NCBI GenBank assembly: GCA_947846985.1
Contig: CANTUZ010000025.1
Location: 9,980,100 to 10,044,099 of the forward strand
Origin: Fratercula arctica
Lineage: Eukaryota > Chordata > Aves > Charadriiformes > Alcidae
Direction of reading: 5' to 3'
Length of the DNA: 64,000 nucleotides
A program made the translations under genes and the position numbers. A model generated the notes under the pieces. The model ran no database searches and was not told where the DNA came from. It saw only the letters and a list, made by a program, of their open reading frames with translations. Positions 35,780 through 47,412 of this stretch are shown piece after piece. Positions within the stretch are counted from its first letter, which is position 1; each line of letters starts with the position of its first letter.

Positions 35780-38700
35780 TCATTGGCTATTCTCACCCAA
35801 AATCAAGTCCCCATGAGGTACACATCGGACTTCCCCATCCTTCCGCATTACCCACCAAGTGCACCCAGGTCCTTGGGCAAAAGCAATCCCACAGATGGGT
35901 TTGCCTTTGCCTGAGGCAGGACTAACCCAGACTGTCTTCCCCAACATATTCTTCATGTGCACTACGGGGACCTTATCCCCTTCTACAGTACGTGGAAGTT
36001 TTGACTGGGCAGGGCCAGCCCGATTGGTAGATCCCCTGGTATCAACTAGCCAGGTAGCCTTTGCTAAATGTGCATCCCAATGTTTTAAGGTCCCACCACC
36101 CATTGCTCTCAGTGTAGTTTTTAACAGTCCATTGTACCGTTCTATCTTCCCAGAGGCTGGTGCGTGATAGGGGATGTGATATACCCACTCAATACCATGC
36201 TCTTTGGCCCAGGTGTCTATGAGGCTGTTTCGGAAAAGAGTCCCGTTGTCCGACTCAATTCTCTCTGGGGTACCATGTCGCCACAGGACTTGCTTTTCAA
36301 GGCCCAGGATAGTATTCCGGGCAGTGGCATGGGGCACAGGGTATGTTTCCAGCCATCCAGTGGTTGCTTCCACCATTGTGAGCACATAGCGCTTGCCTTG
36401 ACGGGTTCGTGGCAGTGTGATATAATCAATCTGCCAGGCCTCCCCATATTTATATTTCAGCCATCGTCCTCCATACCAAAGAGGCTTCAAACGCTTGGCT
36501 TGCTTGATTGCAGCACATGTCTCACATTCATGGATGACCTGTGCAATAGTGTCCATAGTCAAGTCCACCCCTCGGTCACGAGCCCATCTATATGTCGCAT
36601 CTCTTCCTTGGTGGCCTGAGGTCTCATGGGCCCACCGAGCTATGAATAGTTCACCCTTATGTTGCCAGTCCAGATCCAGTTGAGCCACTTCAATCCTAGC
36701 AGCCCGATCCACCTGCTGGTTGTTCTGATGTTCCTCCGTGGCCCGATTCTTCGGTACGTGGGCATCTACGTGGCGTACTTTCACAACCAGATGCTCTATC
36801 CGGGCAGCAATATCTTGCCATAGTTCAGCAGCCCAGATGGGTTTGCCTCTGCGCTGCCAGTTGCCCTGCTTCCACTGCTGTAACCACCCCCACAGAGCAT
36901 TTGCCACCATCCATGAGTCAGTGTAGAGATAAAGTACTGGCCATCTTTCTCGCTCGGCGATGTCCAAAGCCAGCTGAATGGCTTTCACCTCTGCAAACTG
37001 GCTCGATTCACCTTGTCCTTCACTGGCTTCTGCAACTTGTCGTGTAGGACTCCACACAGCAGCCTTCCACTTTCGATGCTTTCCCACAATCCGGCAGGAC
37101 CCATCAGTGAACAGGGCATATTGCTTCTCATTTTCTGGCAGTTTATTATATGGTGGGGCCTCTTCCGCACGTGTCACCTCCTCCTCTGGTGACATTCCAA
37201 AATCCTTGCCTTCTGGCCAGTCCATGATCACTTCCAGAATTCCTGGGCGACTGGGGTTTCCCATTCGAGTTCGCTGTGTGATCAGTGCAATCCACTTACT
37301 CCATATAGCATCAGTTGCATGATGTGTGGTGGGGACCCTTTCTTTGAACATCCAACCCAGCACCGGCAGTCGAGGTGCTAAGAGGAGCTGCGCTTCTGTA
37401 CCAACCACCTCCGAAGCAGCTCGAACCCCTTCATATGCTGCCAATATCTCCTTTTCTGTTGGAGTGTAGCGGGCTTCGGATCCTCTGTATCCCCGACGCC
37501 AAAACCCTAGGGGTCGACCTCGGGTCTCCCCTGGTGCCTTCTGCCAGAGGCTCCAGGTAGGGCCATTCTCCCCGGCTGCAGTGTAGAGCATGTTTTAAAC
37601 ATCTTGTCCTGCCCGGACTGGCCCCAGGGCCACTGCATGGACTATTTCCTGTTTGATTTGTTCAAAAGCTTGTCGTTGCTCAGGACCCCATTTAAAATCG
37701 TTCTTCTTCCGGGTTACTTGATACAGAGGGCTTACAATCAGACTGTAATCTGGGATATGCATCCTCCAAAAACCCACAATGCCTAAGAAAGCTTGTGTTT
37801 CCTTTTTGCTAGTTGGTGGAGACATAGCTGCTATTTTGTTGATCACACCCATTGGGATCTGGCGGCGTCCATCTTGCCATTTTATTCCTAAGAACTGGAT
37901 CTCCTGTGCAGGTCCCTTGGCCTTACTTCGTTTTATGGCAAAACCAGCTTTCAGAAGGATTCGGACTATTTTATCCCCTTTCTCAAAAACTTCTTCGGCT
38001 GTGTTTCCCCATACAATGATGTCATCAATGTACTGCAGATGTTCTGGAGCTTCACCCTGTTCCAGTGCAGTCTGCATCAGTCCATGGCAAATGGTGGGGC
38101 TGTGTTTCCACCCCTGGGGCAGTCGATTCCAGGTGTACTGGATGCCCCTCCAAGTGAAAGCAAACTGTGGCCTGCACTCTGCTGCCAAAGGGATTGAGAA
38201 AAATGCATTTGCTATATCAATCGTGGCATATCACTTGGCTGCCTTGGACTCCAGTTCATACTGGAGTTCTAGCATGTCCGTCCCGGCAGCGCTCAGTGGT
38301 GGCGTGACTTCATTCAGGCCACGATAGTCTACAGTTAGCCTCCACTCTCCATTGGATTTTCGCACCAGCCATATGGGACTGTTAAAGGGTGAGCGAGTCT
38401 TGCTGATCACTCCTTGAACCTCTAGTTGACAAATCAGCTTATGGATGGGAATCAGAGAGTCTCGGTTAGTGCGATATTGCCGCCGATGCACCGTTGTGGT
38501 AGCAATCGGCACCTGCTGTTCTTCGACCCTCAACAATTCCACAACAGAAGAGTCCTCCGAGAGACCAGGCAAGGGAGACAACTGTTTCACTTCCTCCGTC
38601 TCCAAGGCAGCTATGCAAAAGGCCCACCAATACCCCTTTGGGTCCTTAAAATACCCTCTCCTGAGGTAATCTATACCAAGGATGCATGGAGCATCTGGGC

Positions 38701-38944
38701 CAGTCACAATGGGATGCTTTTGCCACTCATTCCCAGTTAGGCTCCCTTCAGCCTCCAATACAGTCAACTCTTGGGACCCCCCTGTGACCCCAGAAATACA
38801 AATGGGTTCTGCCCTTCTATAGCTTGATGGTATTAGAGTGCACTGTGCTCCCGTGTCCACTAGAGCTTTGTACTCCTGTGGGTCTGATGTGCCAGGCCAC
38901 TGAATCCACACTGTCCAATAAACCCGGTTGTCCCTTTCCTCCAC
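35780..38944 (-). pseudogene. Left ERV pol (protease-RT-RNase H-integrase), two nonsense breaks
   Basis: Homologue of the right-hand pol. Order on the minus strand: protease LVDTGAQCTL near 38855, RT with YIDD near 38025, RNase H (FTDGSC, YTDSWMV), then integrase with the HHCC-like HETSGHQ..CETC and the Asp/Asp/Glu triad (QIDYI, SDNG, SGKIE). Two point nonsense changes interrupt it: TGG to TGA at 38231-38233 and a TAA at 37595-37597. The integrase part is open to 35780. No env follows. The RT motif KHSPTICHGL places it in the ERV-L-like class. Confidence 0.9.
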
Positions 38945-38965
38945 CTGGCTGGAGGCAGGGCCCCT

Positions 38966-40960
38966 CTAATCCTGGTCACGGTATCCGGTACTCACTTCTT
39001 GCAGAAATGACTTGGAGGTTCCTTCAAGAGGATCAGAAGCAAGATCAGGCCTTCTGCTCTGTCTGGGCAACGGCCCACTGGAAACTGGGGTGGCACTTCT
39101 CCTGGAGGGATCTCCTTTTGTGGTTGTCCTTCTTTGCAACTGCTGTACCCGTGTCCGCAGGATCCAAGTAGGTTGTCCATCCCACTTCCTCATGTCCTCT
39201 CCATGGTCTCGCAGGTAGAACCACAGGGTGCCTCGTGGTGTGTACCCTCTGTACTCTCTCTCTTGAGTGGGGAAATGCCTGCTCCTAATAGCTGAGATGC
39301 TGGCCCGTACAGGTGGGGAGTAGGACATATTCTCTTCAGGTTGCTGAACCTTCCGGGACAGTTTCTCCACAGCTGAGACAAGGGGGGAAGAGAGGCTTTC
39401 TTCATATCGCCGGAGCCGGCCAGCCACCTCATCCACCGTTGGTCCTTCTTCACCTTTCCATTCCATTACTGCCAGTGAGTTGGCATATGACGATGGTGCG
39501 CTCCGTACAAACTTCCACCACATGGGCCTTGTGCAGTGCACCTCATCAGGGTCCGTGGGTAACTGTGCATTGTCCAGGTCATAATAAATCATCTCCCGCA
39601 CGGCTAATTCTCTCAGGTACTGGATACCTCTTTCCATGGTGGTCCACTTGCTTGGGTGACATACAACATCTTCACTGAAGGGGTACCTCTCCCTCACGCC
39701 TGACAGGAGTCGTTTCCAGAGGCTGAGGGCTTGGGTCTTTTTTCCAATTGCCTTGTCAATGCCGCCTTCCCTAGACAGGGATCCCAACTGCCTGGCTTCC
39801 CTACCCTCTAGTTCCAGGCTACTGGCCCCATTATCCCAACACCGAAGCAGCCAGGTGACAATGTGCTCACCTGAAAGTCGGCTAAAATCTTTTTGCATAT
39901 CCCGCAGCTCACTCAGGGATAGGGATCGGGTAATTATCTCTGGTTCTGCCTCTTCCTCCTGTCCTTGTGATGGCCCTGGTTCATCATCATCTCTTACTAT
40001 GCGAACTGATTTCTTTGTGTACTTCTTCTTTTGTATGGGGGCAACGGATACTGGCACGGGTTGGTTCCCTGGTTCAGCAGCAGTGGCTGTCACCGGGGCT
40101 GGAGTAGCTGCAGTGTCTGTCGCAGGGGTTGCGGTAGCCGCAGTGCCCGTCGCAGGGGTCGCAGTAGCCGCAGTGCCCGTTGCAGCAGCACCTGCCACAG
40201 GGGCCGCAGCAGCCGCAGCGCCTGCCGCAGGGGCCGCAGCGCCTGCTGGTCTGGTCTCTGTCTCTTTCTTCTGAGGGTGCTGCATAGCACTGAGCAGTGC
40301 CTGGTAGACACTAGCCAGGGCCCAGCACAGTGCGGTGAGTTGTGCCTCTCTAGAATAGCCACAGCATTTTCCCTTCAGGTATTCTACTACTCTATCAGGG
40401 TCCTGTAATTGTTCAGGGGGGAAGTCCCAGACCATTGGAGGTGAGAAGTTCTCTAGGTACCTGCCCATGTTCTCCCACCTGCCATGCCACCCCTGACTGT
40501 CCAGCCTTGGAGCAGATCTCTGGGTGGTAGTCTTAAATAGTCGTTTAACCCTAAACGAGACCTGGAACATATTCAGCAAACATAACACTAGGAACATGCT
40601 GGTTTGAGCATCCCAAGGATATTCAAAATTCTCAAAAGCTGTCATACCTGACTCAAAGGAGAAAAGGGAGGCAAAAGAGCTGGGGAAAGTGTCTCCCCCT
40701 GTTTCCCCCATAGACTGGGTGTAATTATTAATGAATTCTGAGAGGTGGTGCCCAATGTACGGACAGGACAGCAATACCACATAAACGCCCCAAAATAACC
40801 GTCTAACAAGTGATGTTATCATATCATAAGCCGATATTGCACAGGACAGTAAAATGATAATCCTCATCCCCCTCCCAGAAGTAACAAATATCATCACAGG
40901 GAGTGCATAAAACACATAGGAATTTACATAACACAGCCATGAGAACAAACTAAGCAACAT
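38966..40960 (-). CDS. Left ERV gag, intact 664-codon frame
   Basis: Mirror copy of the right gag with about four amino-acid differences. The N-terminal 140 residues contain several hydrophobic segments. A long Ala/Pro/Thr-rich linker follows (about residues 240-305), then a basic stretch (KKKYTKKSVRIVRDDD) and a block with IVTWLLRCWDNGASSLEL shared with the ERV at 4.2-8.9 kb. It ends at TAG, with pol following in the same frame. No Cys-His zinc knuckle is visible. Host-derived function is unlikely: it is flanked by LTR, primer site and pol. Confidence 0.85.
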   Translation of the reverse strand: MLLSLFSWLCYVNSYVFYALPVMIFVTSGRGMRIIILLSCAISAYDMITSLVRRLFWGVYVVLLSCPYIGHHLSEFINNYTQSMGETGGDTFPSSFASLFSFESGMTAFENFEYPWDAQTSMFLVLCLLNMFQVSFRVKRLFKTTTQRSAPRLDSQGWHGRWENMGRYLENFSPPMVWDFPPEQLQDPDRVVEYLKGKCCGYSREAQLTALCWALASVYQALLSAMQHPQKKETETRPAGAAAPAAGAAAAAAPVAGAAATGTAATATPATGTAATATPATDTAATPAPVTATAAEPGNQPVPVSVAPIQKKKYTKKSVRIVRDDDEPGPSQGQEEEAEPEIITRSLSLSELRDMQKDFSRLSGEHIVTWLLRCWDNGASSLELEGREARQLGSLSREGGIDKAIGKKTQALSLWKRLLSGVRERYPFSEDVVCHPSKWTTMERGIQYLRELAVREMIYYDLDNAQLPTDPDEVHCTRPMWWKFVRSAPSSYANSLAVMEWKGEEGPTVDEVAGRLRRYEESLSSPLVSAVEKLSRKVQQPEENMSYSPPVRASISAIRSRHFPTQEREYRGYTPRGTLWFYLRDHGEDMRKWDGQPTWILRTRVQQLQRRTTTKGDPSRRSATPVSSGPLPRQSRRPDLASDPLEGTSKSFLQEVSTGYRDQD

Positions 40961-41038
40961 AGTGACTGGTGACTATTTACCTAACAAATTCGTTCTTTCA
41001 AGCTCTAGTTGGATTCTGTCGTTGTCTCAACCCTTCGG

Positions 41039-41056
41039 GCCCCACGTTGGGCGCCA
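41039..41056 (-). promoter_or_regulatory. tRNA-Lys1,2 primer binding site, left ERV
   Basis: On the minus strand, TGGCGCCCAACGTGGGGC lies nine bases after the 5' LTR. This is the primer site complementary to tRNA-Lys1,2 known from betaretroviruses and HERV-K, here attached to an ERV-L-like pol. Confidence 0.88.
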
Positions 41057-41065
41057 AATAAGGAC

Positions 41066-41410
41066 TGTCGTGGTTTGGCCTCAGATGGCAACAAAGAACC
41101 ACGTGTCGCTCGCTCAGCACTTCCCGGTACGGGAAGGATCAAAAGAAAAGGCAAAACTCTTGGGTTGAGACAAAGGCAGTTTAACAGAACAGCAAAGGGA
41201 ACAAGAAAACAACAACAATAACACCGACAGAGAAATATACAGACGCGAATACGGAACCGCCGCTGCCCGCCGCTCCCCGCCGGTCCGGCCCCGGGACGCG
41301 CCAGCCCGCTCCGAACCCGACTGCTCCCCCCCTCCCTCCTTTTAATCTCAGGGTGGGCGTGGCTCACATGGCATGGAATACTTAACCCTGTCCCTGCTGG
41401 AACCAGGACA
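41066..41410 (-). mobile_element. 5' LTR of left palindrome ERV
   Basis: 345 bp, TG...CA ends, with a GC-rich region of CCGCCGCTCC-like units downstream of an ATTAAAAGG TATA-like box (minus strand). Near-identical to the right 5' LTR at 55013-55357, with only a few changes (for example near 41130). Confidence 0.92.
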
Positions 41411-41745
41411 GAAGACAAATCCCATAACTCCAAATGTCCCCCCCTTCCTTCTTCTTCCCCAGCTTTATAGACTGAGCATGACATCATATGGCATGGAATA
41501 TCCCTTTGGTCAGTTGGGGTCAGCTGTCCCAGCTGTGTCTCCTCCCAACTTTTTGTGCACTCCCAGCCTACTCCCTGTCAGGGCGGTGTGAGGAGTAGAA
41601 GAGGCCTTGACTCTGTGTAAGCGCTGCTCAGCAATAACTGAAACATCCCTGTGTTATCAACACTGTTTCCAGCACAAATCCAAAACATAGCCCCATACTA
41701 CCTACTATGAAGAAAACTAACTCTACCCCAGACAAAACCAGCACA
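41411..41745 (-). mobile_element. Old solo LTR, half next to left ERV 5' LTR
   Basis: The first half (minus-strand sense) of the solo LTR interrupted by the ERV, starting TGTGCTGGTTTTGTC on the minus strand. It shows the GGGATATTCCATGCCATATG and TATAAAGC region shared with the LTR at 63197. Flanked outside by AATAC (41746-41750). Confidence 0.88.
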
Positions 41746-42404
41746 AATACAAAAGCTTCCTCAAAAAATAATTAAGAGTAAAATCTGTATAGGCGGTGTG
41801 AAGACTACTTAGACAACGTGCTGGGCACTGAGAACAAATGTACACCACCTATCAAAATATCAAGAGTGAGTAAAAGGAATCCAAGCAAGGCTACACAGCA
41901 GGGAAATGGAAATGACAACAAGCAAGAAAGTATCCTACAAAAAGCAGAAGTTGTGTCTAAATGAGAAAGAAAGGCTCAAAATTCATCAGCTTAAATGTAA
42001 AAACACAATAAAAAGATAGTGATCTACAAAATGCAAAAATGCTTGGAAAAGCACTGATTAAGATCAGAAAGCCCAACACAATCTGTAGAACGAACAGATG
42101 ATTAAAGTATAAAACTATGACATATTTCAAGATCCTTACTACTACCTTCCATTATTGCTACTCTAATGAATTTCTCAAATTCATAATATATTTACCACAA
42201 AAAAACCCACCTCAAAGAACATTATAACAGTATAAAAACATTATCAATAACCAGAAGTTCATACCTGAGGTTCATATAAATCAACCTCTGGACAGTTTTG
42301 TTTTGCAGAAGGTCATGAACTCCATTTCTGCAGTTCACCAAATGTCATACACATATTAAATGCATTACAATAAATATCATGGAAAAAACATAAGGACAGC
42401 CAAG

Positions 42405-42590
42405 CAGTGGAGCAGACATGCAGAGAGATTGTGCAGTCTCCATTCTTAGAGGTTTTTTCAAGACCAGATTGAATAAAGCCCTGAGCAACCTGGCCTGACA
42501 TCATAGCTAACCCTGCTTTGAGAAGGAAGTTGGACTAGAAACATCTTGAGGCTCCTTCCAACTTGAATTATCCTATGATCTTGAGAACTC
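42405..42590 (+). mobile_element. Old CR1 fragment L, left arm
   Basis: Diverged CR1 3' end: GTTTTTTCAAGACCAGATTG, then GAAGTTGGACTAGAAACATC and CTCCTTCCAACTTGAATTAT. Mirrored at about 53834-54019. The two copies differ by one A in a homopolymer here. Confidence 0.75.
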
Positions 42591-43805
42591 TGGATTGTTT
42601 TTTCTTTTAAAAAATACTTCTCCCTTGCGAAGTTTACAGTTAATAATTCAAACTTCCTATTCAACATCTTGTTTTACATTTGAGGGTAGCTTTTCTTAAA
42701 TGACAGTTGTCTCCAAAATGAATTCATATGCCTCCTCTACTTTTTGAATCAGAGGAAATATTTCATATAAATCACTCCTGTTAACCTAAATTTTAAAGCA
42801 ATACTCAAACCAGATTTGCATATTTGCCTAAAAAAGCTACCAACTCAATCTTTCACATTTAAAAAATGCAACTATTTCTACTATGTGAGCAAAATATTAA
42901 ATCGCAGTTCATCATAAAAATATTCTGCCTTTCTCTCCCAATCAGTCATGACCTACATTAGTAAAGTTCATAAAAATTCAACAGTCCTTCATTCTTGCAA
43001 TAAAAAGCATTCTAAAATCTGAATGGTTAAAATAATTTTAAGGAAAATAGTTTTAGAATTACGATACTGTTCGTTGTGGTGAAATTTAGACGGTGCCACC
43101 ACTAAAGCAAACTTTTTCTTAGCTAAAAAGAAATGTTCACTTCGAGTTACACTGTAACATCAGTTTCACTCTTGGTAACACATGCATCCCTTACAGAGTT
43201 GGAGACAACAGACTGAATCCAACTGCCTTCAGTTCCTTTGTGAATATGATATGGTAAAAAAAGGAACCTGTGTCAAAGGGACAAAGAAAGCTATCAAGAG
43301 AGGAGAAGGCTATCAGTGAGTTCAAGGAGACTGTAAAGACTGCATTCTTTAAGACGGGGAAGATAAGCAATGTCACAGCCTATTTAAACTTGTCATGTGG
43401 ATTTCTGCAAAAAAACTACTGAATTTCTGAAGCACTGTACCCAAGTTCCTAAAATTAAACAGGTGTACTGGGTCTGGCTGGGATGGAGTTAACTTTCTTC
43501 ATAGCAACCCACATGTTGCTGTGCTTTGTATCTGTGACTAAACAGCTTTGATAACACACCAGTGTTTTGGCTACTGCCGAGCAGTGCTTATGCAGCATCA
43601 AGGCTTTCAATTTTTCCTACTCCACATAGATAGGTTGGTTATCAATTGCACTTTAGATGTAGTTCCTATGGTAAAGGAAGACTTATGGGGATGTCCCACT
43701 GAGGCCCAGTGGCACCCACTAGTCAAAAAGGGTCCTGATCCGCTCAGAGCCCATTTATTGTCTAGGCACTTGCTTTACAGGTGCATCACCCAGGTATTGT
43801 AAGAG

Positions 43806-43866
43806 GTAGAATCATAGAATCTTCATGGTTGGAAAGCACCTTTGAGATCATCGAGTCCAACCATAA
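43806..43866 (-). mobile_element. 60-bp CR1 3' tail fused to TPT1 retrocopy, left arm
   Basis: Minus-strand reading gives GGTTGGACTCGATGATCTCA, then CCAACC and GATTCTATGATTCTAC, which is the terminal CR1 3' UTR. It abuts the TPT1 3' UTR without poly(A). Confidence 0.85.
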
Positions 43867-44625
43867 GTTTTATTTTAGACAATCTACATGACAGATGTTT
43901 GGATTTTTTTTTCTTTTTTTAAAACAGTCTCCACTCCAAATCAGGGTCAAAATAAGTGAATAAAGCTCAAGATGACATCAGTCCAGTTGTTAGACATTCT
44001 CAATTCCTGGTATTGTGCCGATGAAGAAGAAACAGCAGCCAGCTATGAAGACGGGTGATCCAAAACCATATTGTTTGATTTGCTAACATTTCTCGATTTC
44101 TAAGCCGTCCTTAAAGAAAATCATATATGGGGTCACACCATCCTCATGGAAATCCAGGAGAGCCACCATACCATCTGGATTCATGTTCTCTCCTACAAAG
44201 AACTGGTAGTTTTTGAAGTTAGCAAGGATGTGTTTGATTTGTTCTGCAGCCCCTGTCATGAAAGACTTTACTCTCTCTGGCTTGTGTTCCTCAAGTCTGG
44301 CTTTGATTGCTTTCATGTAGTCCTTGATGTACTTCTTGTAGGATTCTTTTGTAAAGCTGTTTTCTTGAAGGTGGTGGTTTATTACTATATCAACACCAGT
44401 TATGACCATGGCTTCTGTTCCATCTCCCTCAGGACCTTCCCCTCCACTTCCAGGCACAGGCCGTTTGCCACCTCCCAAATCTTGTAGATGTCCGAGAACA
44501 TCTCATCCTGGCTGATGCAGTCCCGGTAGATGATCATGGCAGCGGTGGGGGGGGGGTGGTGGTGGCGGTGGCGCAGGTCTCTGCGCAGCGACCCTAGAGC
44601 GGGCGGGAGCGAGGCGGAAAGGTAG
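43867..44625 (-). pseudogene. TPT1: TPT1 processed pseudogene, left arm
   Basis: Mirror copy of 51799-52557. The coding part on the minus strand starts [20 protein letters not shown] at 44535 and resumes in another frame at [13 protein letters not shown] [16 protein letters not shown], down to DGLEIEKC at 44083. TPT1 encodes the abundant cytosolic translationally controlled tumour protein. It has no introns and lacks about 20 codons after LCLEVEGK with a frame change, so it cannot make the normal protein. It begins at a terminal-oligopyrimidine-like CCTTTCCGCC, which suggests a near full-length mRNA template. Confidence 0.92.
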
Positions 44626-44627
44626 TT

Positions 44628-44876
44628 TCTGCTATGCCCGTTCTGTTTTATTCCCATCTCCCTGAAGATGCAGCTATAGTTACTACCAAACAGCCTTGTG
44701 TCCGGGTACTTAAAAATCCCCCTAAGTCTGTGCAAAAAGGCCCTGACCCAAAGCACCTTGAAGCATGGAAAGACTATTTGGCCCTGGGCATTCCTGAAAA
44801 GGCAATCCTCATTTTGGTAGCAAGGGGTGGCAAGGTGTGCAAGCCTCATATCAGGAAAGGGAGCATGTTTTCTTTT
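44628..44876. other. Unassigned 250-bp block, left arm
   Basis: Between the TPT1 5' end and CR1 N. On the plus strand it is open in one frame ([20 protein letters not shown], ending near VCKPHI). It might be a provirus fragment, but I do not recognise it. Mirrored at 51546-51794. Confidence 0.4.
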
Positions 44877-45845
44877 AGGGCCAGTTCTGTTCAATATTTT
44901 TATCAATTATCTGGATGCAGGAGTTGAATGCAACATTAGTAAGTTTGCTGGTGATACCAAACTGAGAGGAGCTGTTGACTTCCTTGAGGGACAAGAGGCC
45001 TTGCAAAGGGATCTAGATAGATTGGAGCACTGGGAAATCATCAATGGCATGAAATTTAACAAGAACAAATGCCAAATTCTGCACTTGGGATGGAGTAACG
45101 CTGGACACAAGTACAGATTGGGAGAGGAGTGGCTGGAGAGTAGCCTGCAGAAAGGGATCTGGGGGTGCTGGTTGACAGCTGGCTCAATATGAGTCAGCAG
45201 TGTGCCCTGGCAGCCAAGAGTGCAAACCGCATCCTGGGGTGCATCAAAGACAGCATAACCAGCCAGTCAAAAGATGTCATTATCCTGCTGTATTTAGCAT
45301 TGTTGCAGCCTCACCTTGAGTACTGTGTGCAGTTCTGGGCCCCACAATTTAAGAAGGATATGAAGGTACTCGAATGCATCCAGAGGAGGGCAACCAAGCT
45401 GGTGGAAGGGCTGGAAGGCATGTCCTATGAGGAGCGGCTGAGGACTTTGGGTTCGTCTAGTCTGGAGAAAAGGAGGCTGAGGGGCGACCTCATTGCTCTC
45501 TACAGCTCCCTGAGGAGGGGAAGTGGAGAGGGAGGTGCTGAGCTCTTCTCCCTGGTATCCAGTGACGGGATGTGGGGGAATGGTTCAAAGCTGCATCAGG
45601 GGATGTTCAGACTGGACATTAGGAAGCATTTCTTTACCGAGAGGGTGGTCAAACACTGCAACAGGCTTCCTAGAGAGGTGGTCGATGCCCCATGCCTGTC
45701 AGTGTTTCAGAGGCATTTGGACAATGCCCTTGGTAATGTAATTCAACTTTTGGTCAGCCCTGAAGTGTTCAGGCACTGTAGGTCCCTTCCAACTGAACTA
45801 TTCTATTCTATTCTATTCTATTCTATTCTATTCTATTCTATTCTT
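44877..45845 (+). mobile_element. CR1 LINE N, left (complete 3' end)
   Basis: It begins [17 protein letters not shown], has FAGDTKLRGA (the FADD motif altered to FAGD), and a small deletion near 45160. It then has a long C-terminal frame 45165-45848 and ends in (TTCTA)n at about 45802-45845. The right-arm copy is identical as far as 45727, where homology stops. The left copy keeps the natural CR1 3' end, so it is probably the ancestral side. Confidence 0.92.
45802..45845 (+). repeat. (TTCTA)n microsatellite at CR1 3' end
   Basis: Seven or more perfect TTCTA units directly follow the CR1 3' UTR word CCTTCCAACTGAA. This is a pentanucleotide expansion of the CR1 terminal repeat, absent from the right arm. 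Confidence 0.9.
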
Positions 45846-45965
45846 TAGTTGTGACTTTTCTTGCCCTTTCTGATATTTATGAATTCCCTGGGGATTGCCC
45901 CCTTATATTTAAGGTTTTACACCCTATTCTTCATGATGTCCTTTGCAGTGTTCCTTTCCTGAAGG

Positions 45966-47412
45966 ATCACAGAATGGTAGGGGTTGGAAGGGACCTCTAG
46001 AGATCATCTAGTCCAACCTCCCTGCCACAGCAGGGTCACCTAGAGCAGGTTGCACAGAAATGCGTCCAGGCAGGTTTTCAGTATCTCCAGAGAAGGAAAC
46101 TCCACAACCTCTCTGGGCAGCCTGTTCCAGTGCTCTGCCACCCTCAAAGTAAAGAAGTTCCTCCTCATGTTGAGATGGAATTTCCGGTGTTCCAGCTTGT
46201 GCCCGTTACCTCTTGTCCTGTCACTGGGCACCACTGAAAAGAGCCTGGCCCCACCCTCCTTAATACCTGGCTTTAGATATTTATAAGCATTGATGAGATC
46301 CCCTCTCAGTCTTCTCCAGGCCAAACAGGCCCAGGTTTCTCAGCCTTTCCTCATAAGAGAGATGCTCCATTCCCTTGATCATCTTTGTAGTCCTCCGCTG
46401 GACTCTTTCCAGCAGTTCCCTGTCCTTGAACTGGGGAGCCCAGAACTGGACACAGTTCTCCAGATGCGGCCTCACCAGGGCAGAGTAGAAGGGGAGGATG
46501 ACCTCCCTCGACCTGCTGGCCACACTCTTCTTGATGTACCCCAGGATACCATTGGCCTTCTTGGCCACAAGGGCACATTGCTGGCTCATGGTCATCCCGT
46601 TATCCACCAGGACTCCCAGGTCTCTTTCCACAGAGCTGCTCTTTCCCCTTGGTGAATCTATGTTGACTACTTCCGATAGCTTTCTTTTCCTCCACATGCT
46701 TTGAGATGACGCCCAGAATGAGCTGTTCCATCATCTTTCCAGGGATGGAGGTGAGGCTGACTGGCCTGTAGTTTCCCGGGTCCTCCTTCTTGCCCTTTTT
46801 GAAGACTGGAGTGACGTTGGCTTTCCTCCAGTCCTCAGGCACCTCTCCTGTTGTCCATGACCTTTCAAAGACAATGGAGAGCGGCCCAGCAATGACTTCT
46901 GCCACCTCCCTCAGCACCCTCGGGTGCATCCCATCAGGGCCCATGGATTTGTGGGTGTCGAGTTTGCCTAAATGATCTCTAATCTGATCCTCCTTGACCA
47001 AGGGAAAGTCTTCCTTACTTCAGGCTCTCTCACTTACCTCCAGGGTCTGGGATTCCCGAGGGCTGGCCTTAGCAATAAAGACCGAAGCAAAGAAGGCATT
47101 CAGTAACTCCGCCCTGTCTGCATCCTCCATTACCAGGGCACCTGTCTCATTCAGCAGTGGGCTCACATTTTCCCTAGTCTTCCTTTTCCTACTGATGTTC
47201 TTGAAGAAGCCCTTCTTATTGTCCTTGACATCCCTTGCCTAGTTTAATTCAAAGCGGGCCCTAGCATTTCTCGTTTCATCCCTGCATACTCTGACAACCT
47301 TCCTATACTCCTCCCAAGTGGCCAGTCCCTTTCTCCACATTCTGTAAACTTCCTTCTTCCATCTGAGTTTTTTCAGAAGTTCCCTGCTCATCCATGCAGG
47401 TTTCCGGCCTCC
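45966..47412 (-). mobile_element. CR1 LINE O in palindrome spacer
   Basis: On the minus strand: pre-RT coding (about 47250-46990), then KSMGPDGMHPRVLREVAEVI, NVTPVFKKGKKEDPGNYRPV and [10 protein letters not shown]. An internal deletion near 46640 joins this directly to [15 protein letters not shown]. The C-terminus to 46040 ([16 protein letters not shown]) and the 3' end at 45966 follow. The deletion removes the catalytic palm. Confidence 0.92.

Larger units (their letters stand above)
35780..45727. repeat. Left arm of large palindrome
   Basis: This span is the reverse complement of about 50695-60643. Paired coordinates sum to 96422-96424 throughout (for example 38966 with 57457, 44083 with 52339), so only a few single-base indels separate the arms. 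The inner end is at 45727/50695 within CR1 N. At the outer end, similarity fades past pol. Encoded products of the inner 4 kb are identical between arms, gag differs by about 4 of 664 residues, and integrase by about 14 of 262. Confidence 0.95.

Noticed and set aside
43867..44625. TPT1 as a functional retrogene
   Set aside because: An internal deletion with a frame change removes about 20 codons. Both copies share it.
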